Shown here: in pieces, positions 26,601 through 38,600 of the stretch
Layout of the letters: every line of letters starts with the position of its first letter
How positions within the stretch are numbered: position 1 is the stretch's first letter
Origin: Mytilus edulis
Taxonomy: Eukaryota > Mollusca > Bivalvia > Mytilida > Mytilidae
Length of the DNA stretch: 64,000 bases
Direction of reading: 5' to 3'
Assembly: GCF_963676685.1 (NCBI RefSeq)
Contig: NC_092345.1
Location: 85,749,592-85,813,591 of the forward strand
Position numbers and translations under genes: made by a program
Notes under the pieces: generated by a model
Database searches by the model: none
Told to the model about the DNA's origin: nothing
What the model saw: the letters and a program-made list of their open reading frames with translations, nothing else

Positions 26601-29600
26601 TTTATGGTAGTATTGCATCATCGAATTTTGTCAATCAGCCATGCTTTTATCCTTAAGCTGTGTAAGAACCTGCTTGCAGATGAAAATTCACATGCCATGT
26701 TCACGATTAACAACACAAGTTCAAAATCTAGCATGTTAGAATAATCTTCAGAGAAAACGTTTTTTATTGGCTTATTAATTGATCATGAGAAACACAGAAT
26801 TGATTGGCTGAACACGATTGTCTTACCAAGGAACAGAAGATTTTCCCTAAATCGTGTTTAATAACGATACCCTTAATATTAATATTTTTTAATAAATGCA
26901 AGAACGTATTATAAAACGTCCTTGATAACAGAAAAGAGAATGAACACAGGGCGAACGTACTATGCGCGCGAAAGAACTCAGAACGAACAGACCAAGGGCG
27001 AACATGTCAACAGGGCGAGTTGTCCCGATACCAAATTCACGCATGCGTACTATAAATATCTACAATAAAAACATCCGGTTACAGGTAAACAAATAACGTT
27101 CATGTAGATGAGATGAAATCTGATAATTTACATAAATAAAAGGGTACATATGTACGATAGTGATTGTTTTTCAATCCTAATTTACAAATTAAATGATTCA
27201 GATGCTTAATCATGAGTAAAAATCGGTGTCAGGAATCAGAAGTTGTTATGAAATTGTAATACACAGAAACGAATGCGGCATACGGAGGTTCAATGATTTT
27301 AAAGGTGTCATACCACCAATTAAAAGTCCCTATCTGTTCAACCAAATTTTGCAATTTTCACAGCTTTCTAAATATTTTACCTTAAGTTTAACTTCATAGA
27401 AACTAGGTATATCCTGAATTGTACAGGTGTCACCTTTCTGCATGCCAATTTTCAACATACATTCAAAATCATATAAGAAAGCAGAGAGCTTCCGAAAGGA
27501 GGTACCACTAAAAATAACACCTGGTTTTCTGGAAATCTTAAATTAGTATACTATGGAGCGCATTAATCCTCAATTTTTAAAGCAAACTCATAGACAGGTA
27601 AGTTTTGGCTCAAAATGGTCTTAATATATTTCTCTTTCAACAAATCTTTCATTTCTGCAAATTTGTTTGTTGGTTTAGGTGAACAATGACATCAAATGCA
27701 CTTTTTTTTTGTCCGAGTAGACCTACTTTCACATACGTTCTAAATTTGAGGGAGTAATTGGTGGTATGACACCTAAAGAGACAAAATAGTTGATTAGAAA
27801 TCTTTTATTTTGCTTTATTCTTAATCCTTAGTCAATTTGTAGTTAAAAACAGCCTATCTGAGCATTATGTGACTTATAATAAAAATTTCACAGCTCAATT
27901 TAAACTGACTGTAATGTATGACTTTGATAGAAAATACTTGAAAATTTCATTTTGGGCTACAGGAACATAAACTTTCAATATCAAGATCATTGTTTGCTGA
28001 TTTTTTCTTATTTGTTCTACTTCTTTAAAGACTTCCAACAATTTTTGCAATGAATTTAGTAAAAAATCCAAGGTATTGAAGTGTCAAGGAATATTGACCC
28101 CCCTTTTTTTCATCTGATGTCAGTAAAGTACTACAAATTGATCAAAAGTGCAGTCATGGTCATTTAACTGTGTTTATTTACATCAGTTAATAAAATTTAA
28201 GATATAAAAATTTCATTTGGAATAATAAATGGTGCTTTTCTGAGTTTCTGCAGTGCTTACATTAGGCTATGATATCTGCCAAGTACAAATGAAGTACATA
28301 GTATGACGCAATGCTATAAGGCGTAAAAATCAAATAATTTCATTAAATCTGCATGACAAAATTTTTTTGGGGGTAGTAAACAACTTAGATTTCAGTGTTT
28401 AACACCACAGAATAACTTTCTGTGCATTTATAACATTATTTAGGACATTTTTTTATATAAAAGCATATTGTCAGGATGGGAAAAGCTAAAAATAGGACAA
28501 ACTCAAGTTTTAGGCTCTAAATTTGCAATATCTGACATTTTGCCCCCAAAAAAATTGAAATATGGCTACTATTATCTCAAATGATCAGTTAAGACAAAAA
28601 AAAACAATTGTTTTCTGATTTTGATGTTTCACCGCATTTTGCTTAAAGGTGTCATACCACCAATTAAAAGTCCCTATCTGTTCAACCAAATTTTGCAATT
28701 TTCACAGCTTTCTAAATATTTTACCTTAAGTTTAACTTCATAGAAACTAGGTATATCCTGAATTGTACAGGTGTCACCTTTCTGCATGCCAATTTTCAAC
28801 ATACATTCAAAATCATATAAGAAAGCAGAGAGCTTCCGAAAGGAGGTACCACTAAAAATAACACCTGGTTTTCTGGAAATCTTAAATTAGTATACTATGG
28901 AGCGCATTAATCCTCAATTTTTAATGCAAACTCATAGACAGGTAAGTTTTGGCTCAAAATGGTCTTAATATATTTCTCTTTCAACAAATCTTTCATTTCT
29001 GCAAATTTGTTTGTTGGTTTAGGTGAACAATGACATCAAATGCACTTTTTTTTGTCCGAGTAGACCTACTTTCACATACGTTCTAAATTTGAGGGAGTAA
29101 TTGGTGGTATGACACCTAAAGTCGGCACCATAGGCCTTCAGAAGACTTGAAGTCTTTTTCCACCAAAAATCATTAGAGAAACAGATTCCGACACTATAAC
29201 TCGTGTATTACGATATTTCTTCACTCTCGACAGTTAAATTTAAGTTATTTAAAGAGCTCGGCAAGCCTCGCACTTTAAATAATAAAATTTAACTGTCTCG
29301 AGTGGAGAAATATCGTAATACACTTGTTGCAGTGTAGGAATCTATATTTTATAAATGGTTTAGACACAGGAGCATTCCTTTCCTGATTACAGTCGAGTAC
29401 AGATAGCATTTATATATCGAGATAATGTTTGGTTGTTGTTTTTTATACTGCAACTTTTATATTTTTTTTTTTTATAGTTTTGTTAATTTAAAGTGGACAA
29501 GGTCAAGTTTTCAAGGACCCGTATTCTTTATTGATGTCTTAGATAAAACTTTTGAGAAAACACAGTTAGCAACATCACAAACAAGGTGATATATAGTCAT

Positions 29601-32600
29601 TGGCTGTATATCACAAATAAATATACGGTCAATGCAATTTGACATAGCAAAAAGAACATTTGCAGTAAATAGTGTGTTTGTATGAAGCATGACTTGAAAA
29701 CTTTTTCATACTATGAACAAAAAAGGATATTTATATTATATACCTTGCATACGTTACTTTTTATAGGACAGTCAGGGGTACTACTTGTAGAAGTTATTTT
29801 TATTTACTTGAAGAAGTAAAAAAATATACACATATAAGTAAATAAATAATGTTTGAATAATCTCCCCTTAATTTTCTCAAAAATTTACTTGTATAAGTAA
29901 ATTTTTCTTACAATCCAACAAAAGTCCCAAAGTTTTGAGATGTAAATTCATGTCTTTAAAGATTTTTTCCAGGTTTGTTCAATTTCTTTTATTAGAGTTC
30001 AATGTTTCATCTCATTAATTCAACAAAGAAACTGATTGCCCAAAGATCTTAAGTATTTGCGTAAGGCCTTCAAAAATTGCCCCTTGTAAATGAGCAGTGT
30101 TCTGAAGATAACAGACAAATGGGATTTTCATTGTCCATGAAATTACATTTAAACTGATTAGTAAAGACTTCTGCAAAGGGCAGTTAATTTAAAATTCCAT
30201 TAGAGCAAAGAAATCATAAGAATTCAATAAAAGAAGATAGGAGGACTTTTTGACTTCTACAAGTAAAAGTCTAAGGGACATAACTCATCCAACATTTTTT
30301 TTTACCTATACCAGTAAATAAAATTCACTTGTATAAGTATCCTACAAATTTACTCAGATAAGTATATTAATTTTACTTCTTCAAGTAAGACTATTCGTCC
30401 GTTCGTCTGTCCCGCTTCAGGTTAAAGTTTTTGGTGAAGGTAGTTTTTGATGAAGTTGAAGTCCAATCAACTTGAAACTTAGTACACATGTTCCATATAA
30501 TATGATCTTTATAATTTTAAAGCCAAATTGGAGTTTTTACCCCAATTTCATGGTCCACTGAACATAGAAAATGATAGTGCGAGTGTGGCAGCCGTGTACT
30601 GGGGACACATTCTTGTTATTCTAGTGTCATCTGCTCATCAAACAGCTCAGTTATATAACAGCATTTCCATTTTATTTTTGTATTCCTTTCTTTAAGGTGC
30701 ATTCGAGATATTGGTTCAGATGATTGGAGAAATGAAACAGGAAAAATCCAGGAAACATTTTGACACGACCAAAGAGCAGACAACAGGCGAAGGTCACAAA
30801 TTGTCACATACTTAACTCCAAAATATACACAAGAAACTAAAATTTTAAATCACACAAGACAAACAAAGGCCAGAGTCTCCTGACTTTGGACAAGGTCAAA
30901 AATGCGGCTGGGTTAAACATCTTTTTTTAGATCTCAACCCACAACATACAACAATATGCACAGTAAAACTCAGTTCAAAAGGAGTCCGATGTCAGAATAG
31001 GTAACAAAAGAAACTAAACAAAATAACAATGATACATAAATTAACAAAGGACTACTAGCAGTTGCTGACATGCCTGCTCCAGACCAATTTTCTTATTCTC
31101 AATTATTAGGTAAGATTTGTTTATGATTAATTAAATAGCAGTTGTTACCTAAAGCAGTTTAACTGTCTGAATGTCTAGTCAGCTTGCTTGATACTTTTCA
31201 AAGTTAAGCATAGTAATAAAGACTGACACCAACCTATATCATCTTGCATCAACACATATTCTGTTGTTAGGGACAAGCATTTGTATAAAAGACAAAGATT
31301 TTTTTAAACTTTAATGAAAAACAAAATGTCTTTTTCAATAACAAATTGGATAAAAATAACAATTCTCTTATCCCAGGCATAGAAAACCTAAGCTGTATTC
31401 GGACCAACTTTTTGGAATTTTGGGTCCTCAATGCTCTTTCTTTGACTTGTTTTGATTTGAATTGATGAGTCTTGTGTAGACGAAACTCACGTTTTTAATT
31501 ATAATCCTGGTACCTCTGAAAACTATTTACAACTGGGTCGATGCCACTGCTGGTTGGTGTGTCGTCCCAGAGGGTATCACCAGTCCAATAATCCGCAGTT
31601 CGGTGTTGACATGAATATCAACGATGTGGTCATTTCTATAAATTTCCTGTTTACAAAACTTTGAATTTGTTATGAAAAACTAAGGATTTTCTCATCCCAG
31701 GCATAGATAACCTTAGCCGTATTTGGCACAACTTTTTGGAATTTTGGGTCCTCAATGCTCTTCAACTATGCACTTGTTTGGCTTTATAACTATTTTGATC
31801 TGAGCGTCACTGATGAGTCTTATGTAGATGAAACGTGTGTCAGGTGTATTAAATTATAATCCTGGTACCTTTGATAACTATTCAATTGGAAATATTTTTT
31901 CAATACTCATCTAAAACTCTTTTTCAAGGTATAAAAAAAACTTATTTAAAAGTAATTTTGAAGTTTAGATCTTGGACTATTATACTAACTGTTAATTATC
32001 AGTATAACAGTACCAGCTTAAATAAGCTGAATATATAAACTGGAAAATTTCTAGTGTAAATTGCCAGCAATAATTTGTTTCCCCTTTTATCCTATAAACT
32101 TTATTATTATAGTTTTAAAAGAGAAAACAATATATTTAGCACTGGTTATAAAATGTATGCCTCTTTTAACACTCTGTGATATGGCATACACCTTTAACAT
32201 ATAATGATTTTGTATTTCACACTTTGTCCCCCAAAAAGATTTTATTTGACATAAAAATGTTAACAACTCAATAAGGTACACTTAATTTGTAAACCCTCAC
32301 TCTGTAGGTTAATTTCATGCAATCTTTTGATTGTTTTAAGATTTTGATACAGATTGATTAGATCTGATGGTACTGGTAAACAAAATTTAGATTTTTATTT
32401 TTGTCACTTTCAAAAGTAGCTTGAAAATAATATAAGCATCAGAATTCCACAGGAGACCAGGTTCTTTGGAAGTTCCTGTACATGCCTCCATCACATTGGC
32501 ATGATGGTATATATATATGCTAATATTATAGCATGATGGTATATATATATATGCTAATATTATAGCATGATGGCATCATCTGATAAAATACATAAAGAGT

Positions 32601-35600
32601 CTGTAATTTATTTGTTGTCTTGGGTTGATGTCAGTCACATTTGTGTTTTGTAAACAAATAAGGTCATTAGTTTTCTGGTATGAAAACACATATTTCCTAT
32701 AAGGGCCTTTATAGCTCACTATGTAATAAGGGTTTTTCTCATTGATGACAGCAATACAGGAAAATTAATTGTGTGTGGATTTGCAAAAGACTTTATACAA
32801 TGTGTAGTCACAAAAAAACTATTGTTCAAGAAAACTTACTTTTTTCAGGATTAAGTTTGGGTTTTGTATCAGACATTCATTAACCTCAATTAGCTGTCCT
32901 TTTATTCCTGAATAAACAGTAAATTCCTCCCCATCAACACATGCAATCTTGCATATTGGTGATCCAGCATTTAATTCTTGTGCTCCCTAAAACAGAGTCA
33001 GGAATAATTTGCTAAATGTTGTCTTGGTTGAACAAAAGTCCTTTTTTTCATTTCTGATTTCTTGATATACACATGATACATTAAATCATTCTTTAATTTA
33101 TTTTGCAACAAGACAAAGCCTACACATGATTTTTTATGAACAATGCAGATATAAGAATAACATAATTACCACATATTATTACATATCAATGATAATGTGA
33201 ACATGGCAAACAAGACTAAGCATCAGGTTTGTGGATGAACATAAAAATGTCCCTAAACAAGAGTGCACACACTGAAATGTCTCGCCTTCTTTACCATGTT
33301 TACTAATCATTGATATTATGTTGATAGTCCTAAGTATAAAGCTTTATTACAACTGTCACATAAACTTAACATTAACCAAGGTAGCTCAAAAAAGACCAAT
33401 GAACCATGAAAATGAGGTCAAGGTCAGATGAACCATGCCAGGCAGACATGTACAGCTAACAATGCTTCCATACAACAAATATAGTTGACCTATTACTTAT
33501 AGTTGAAGAAAAAATAGACCAAAACAAAAAAACTTAACACTATGCTATGAACCCTGCAATTGAGGTCATGGTCAAATAAAACCTGTGGGACTGACATATA
33601 GATCATAATATATTTCCATACACCAAATATAGTTGACTGTTGGCATATAATATTAGATAAAAAGACCAAAACTTAAAAACTGAACTTTGACCACTGAACC
33701 ATGAAAATGAGGTCAAGGTCAGATGAAATCTGCCCTCTAGACATGTACACCTTACAAGCATTCCATACAACAAATATAGTAGACCTATTGCATAAAGTAT
33801 GAGAAAAACACAAAAACTTAACTATAACCACTGAACCATGAAAATGAGGTCAAGGTCAGATGATATCTGCCAGTTGGACATGTGCACCTTCCAGTCCTTC
33901 CATACACCAAATATACTAGCCCTATTGCTTATACATTTAGTATCTGAGATATGGACTTGACCACAGAAAACTTAACCTTGTTCACTGATCCATGAAATGA
34001 GGTCGAGGTCAAAAGAAAACTGTCTGACGGGCATGAGGACCTTGCACGATACGCACATACCAAATATAGTTATCCTATTACTTATAATAAGAGAGAATTC
34101 AACATTACAAAAATTCTGAACTTTTTTTTCAAGTGGTCACTAAACCATGAAAATGAGGTCAACGACGTTGGACATGAGACTGATGGAAACTTCGTAACAT
34201 GAGGCATCTATATACAAAGTATGAAGCATCCAGGTCTTTCACCTTTTAAAATATAAACATTTTAAGAAGTTAGCTAATGCCGCCGTAGCCGCCAGATCAC
34301 TATCCCTATGTCAAGCTTTCTGCAACAAAAGTTGCAGGCTCGACAAAAACTAATATTTGAACTTTATGTTGAAGGTCATATTATGGGGTCATCTTCAATG
34401 GTATGCGACACATCTATTAAACGTCTATAACTAAAGATTGAAAGTTTTTCCTGGGACTAGGGAAATGTATCAAAAATCAGATGAGACAACTCTTCACAAA
34501 AGACTAAATGACACAGAAATTAACAACTATAGGTCACCGTACAACCTTACATATATACTAACCCGTTTCCCTTTTCCAGAAACTTTGTTGTTAAGTCTAT
34601 CAATACCTCCAACCTTAAAACTGATCTGTTTTATAGTTTTCTGATCTCTTACAACTGGATGAGTAGACGCCAGCGTAATAATGCAAATTCTGAAAGACAG
34701 ATGCAGGGAAATGTTATTAAAAAATAAGTTATGATTGATATAAATTTATGCTTTTCAATAAAAAAAAAAACCAAACAATATTGAATTCAAGAACCAAAAT
34801 GCTGGTCAAGAAAAGACTGGAATGCACTTGATAATCAAGTGTACCTGGATGTAATAAAGCAACTACAGAACCTGTTACTGATAAATACCTAATTATAAAG
34901 TCAGTTGAACATAATATTCTGATGGTAATACAATGTATATGATATTGATCCGATCTGATCATCAGTTAACCAAGTTCATCAGTAGGAGGACATGTTATCA
35001 GATTGAATAATCAAAATGACACCTTGTTACCAATTCTCATTTAGGAATGTTAAAAAAATAAAATTGTGGAGCGTCCTTTTTGTAAAACTGTTAATTGCAG
35101 TTTGTGATAAATTTTTTCTTTTACGTCAGATCCAGAATGTCCAGTGTTCTGATCAAAGACAAGACTTTTCTATAAAAACAAGGGAAGAAAACATTTAGAA
35201 AATATCACTTTTTACAAAGGTCAGAGACATTTGTGCCTACAAAAGTAATAGACATATATTAGCATACAGAGATTTATGTTGGTAAAAGTTACAGTACCTG
35301 TTTGAATGTGTGAGTATACAGAGATCTTCGTCTTCATTAGCCTGACAATCTACAAAACAGTTAAAATAATTATAAGATTTATGCATACAACATAATAAAA
35401 ATTATTATTACCATATATGTTTTCATTTTATACTGACATGTTTTATACTGACTAGCCTTCTTTTCAATTAATGAGAAAGGTAAACACAAATGTATGCTAA
35501 ATATACTTACTTTCAATCAGTTTAATTGTGGTCTGGAGCTGGAATGCCAATAACTGCTAGTAGTCCTTTGTTAATTTATGTATCATTGTCATCTTGCTTA

Positions 35601-38600
35601 GTTTCCTTTGTTGCCTATTCTGATATTGAACCCAGACTCCTTTTAAACTGAGTTTTACTGTATGTATTGCTGTGTGTTTGCTATTTCTACATTGGCTAGG
35701 GGTATAAGGGAGGGTTGAGATCTCACAAAACATTTTTCACAAGTGTTTCTTGCTTCTTATATGGATTAGACCGTCGATTTCCCTGTTTGAATGGTTTTAC
35801 ACTAGTCATTTTTGGGGCCCTTTAACAGCTTGCTGTTCCATGTGAGCCAAGGCTCCATGTTGAAGACCATACTTTGACCTATAATGATTTACTTCACAAA
35901 TTATGATTAGGATGGAAAGTTGTCTCGTTTGCAGTCATACCACATCTTCATATATATTAACCACTTCAAATTTTGGCTCCTGTCCCAAGTAAGTAGCCAC
36001 TGGCCTTTCTTAGTCTTGAATGATTTTTAATTTTTGATCATTTGTATGTTTTGGAGTTTAGTTTGGCCTCCATTATCACTAAAGTAGTACACATTTTTGT
36101 TTCAGGTGCAGGATTTTCTTGCTGTGTTGAAGACCCATTGGTGGCCTTTCATTATTTTTTGTTCTTTGGTTGGGATGTTGTCTCATTGACACTTTCCCCA
36201 TTTCCATTCTCACTTTTATTAGTTTAAACATATTTATTTATAGTGGATTGGGAAACAAATTTTGCAACTTATATTAATCCCTTTCCACTTTGCAGATGCG
36301 AGTGCTGCCTTCTAGCGGCATTAGCCTACTATTTTTCGAAATCTACAAGGATGTCTTTAAGGCCAAATAAAAAAGTATGTGTGGTTCCAGTTAAATCTGA
36401 AAAAAAGTTAGGGTAGGTACATTTGTAGGTAGGGAATTTTTTTTATTTTATGTTTTTTTTTTACATTGAGTCTATGGGAGCAACATTCTGACTTTAACAG
36501 TGCTTAATGAAAAATGACAATAAAATCTTTAGGGTAGGCTATTTTTAAGCCGAAAAAGTAGGGACGGTACGGTTACTGGAACCACACATATATTTTTATT
36601 TGGCCTAACATGCAAGAGATATAGCTCTCTCTTAACACGGGCCAGCCATTTATCGTCCCCTTCCTAGACTATCATGGCTTCCTCAAGACCATACTCGCAA
36701 ATGGTGTCAAGGGAGAGCAGAAAATTGAGTTCCTGAAATTTTCATCCCAAATGGGAATCGAACCTGGAGCCTCTGTGTTAGTAGTCTGATGCACTAACCA
36801 CTACACCACTATTATTACTGAAGGTGTGATAAGACGATTGAAGCTGCTAATTATCTTCGTAATATTTATATATGTTTCTGCAATAAAGGTTATCAACAGG
36901 TTGTAGGTATTCTATGTGCTTGTCATAATATAAAGGGATAGGATGCCTTATCATGGAAAGAAAAACATGACTTAACGCCTGTGTCCATCATTCCATAGGT
37001 CATGATGATAAATTTCACTGTAAAATGACCCTTATCAGTCAGGGGACTTACTTAAACAAGTGATTTTCTAAATCACTGATTCAAGTAACATTATTTCCAT
37101 AAAGGTTGGAAGTTAGAGTTGTCTTTCTTTAATAATCACCTATTTAAGTAGTACAAATTAATCACTAGAAGAAGTGATTTAATATTAGTGTACTTTAAAT
37201 ATAGAATACTAATGATCCAGGGACTAATTATGTTTCTAAACTTATCAGAACCAACATCTGTGTTGTCTAAGATGACCAGGTCTTTTCAGGTGATGGTCTT
37301 GTACTAAATCTAGGATAATGACATAAAAATCACTTGTTTAAGTATCAAACTTCAATTTCCTTCCCAAAAAATACTTCTTTAAGTATCATTCTTTTAATAA
37401 CCCCCACTAATTTTAACACCCCCGAACAGTGAAATTTTTATCGCGAACAGTAGAATTATATTACATAATCTGAAAGATGAAACCTTGAACTTCACAGGAA
37501 AAATACTCCCACTGCTGGGAAAAATCTTTGAAGAAAGTATCAGTTCATTATGTAAAGCTATTATTATAGCATTTTTTCAAATAAAATAGAATTTTCAGGT
37601 AAATGATAGCATCAAAGGCATAAACCTTGCTTCCCCATTTTGTTGGTTTAGCAGGCATGTATTGCTTCAATGCAACCCTTCCCTTGTATGGTATCATACA
37701 CTCATCTATCGATACATTTCGTTTTGGTATATATTGATCTTTCATTTGTTGGTTAAGGGCGTCCATAAAGTATCTGACTTTGTAAGTACTGTCGTATTTA
37801 GGCTCCCCTCTTTGTGGAACTCGCTGGTGAGGATCAGTAAAATGTAGATATCTCATAATCTGCATGAACCTGTCACGTGCCAAAACTGTGGCAAAATATG
37901 GGGTTTCCAAACAATCTTTAGACCAGTAAGACTTTATATCTGGCTTTACATCAATACCCATTAGGAAAGTTATACCAATAAAAGCCTTCATCTCGGGCAA
38001 GGAGGGACAAGACCAAGCTGATTTGTTTAGATCAGGATTCATATCTTTTTGCATCTTTGCATAGCTATCAGTTTTTTCAATTATCTGTTGTAAAAGGTTG
38101 TCAGATAAGAACAGTTGGAAAAAGTCAATTATATCCTTCTCTGGGCCTAATATATTTTGTGGGCCAGTAGTATTTCTAGGTTGGAACAGATGGGGGAGAC
38201 CTCTTTCAAAAATATCAAATTCTTGGTGCCATCCATCATTGTTGGGGGCATCACCGGCATTATTTACGTCAACAAGTTGCGGTTCATCATTATTGTCATC
38301 TGACAGATCACTTTCAACATCACTTATCAGGAAATCATCTCCTATGCCATTTTGGGCTAATTGTACTTGATATCTTTGGCAAGCAAGTTCAATTTCACCC
38401 GCCGAAAACCCCTCAAGCTCGTCCTCTGAAGTGTCGGACATTTTTGTATTTTTAAAATGTTACAGACGACATTTTACTATATTTACTATGATTTAGGCAT
38501 CCTTGACACCGAGCAAGTGGGAGAGAAAAGTGATTGGATAGTTTTATTTAGATTTTCCATAAAAGGAGTGCGACCTTTTGCACTCGTCGGAAAATGGAAT

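Larger units (their letters stand above)
31368..31885 (+). mobile_element. Tandem retrozyme, about 1.5 units, two hammerheads
   Basis: The segment CTTATCCCAGGCATAGA...TTTTTGGAATTTTGGGTCCT occurs at 31369 and again near 31692, and the ribozyme region occurs at 31462 and 31810, 348 bp apart. The complete unit between has TATAATCCTGGTACC near its start and end. Non-coding. This head-to-tail layout with a ribozyme in each unit is the defining feature of retrozymes; a transcript would be cut into unit-length pieces that can be circularised. Flanks give no clear target duplication. Confidence 0.8.

Noticed and set aside
26409..26744. 111-codon open frame as a nested gene
   Set aside because: No known domain, no exon context, and composition like surrounding AT-rich DNA.
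27303..29117. Twin repeats as the LTRs of a small LTR retrotransposon (ends read TG...CA inside the TIR)
   Set aside because: The repeats have their own long terminal inverted repeats, there is no primer-binding site or polypurine tract next to them, and no target duplication around the pair.
36754..36810. True tRNA gene on the minus strand
   Set aside because: A and B boxes are good, but acceptor and anticodon stems do not pair and a long SINE body follows.
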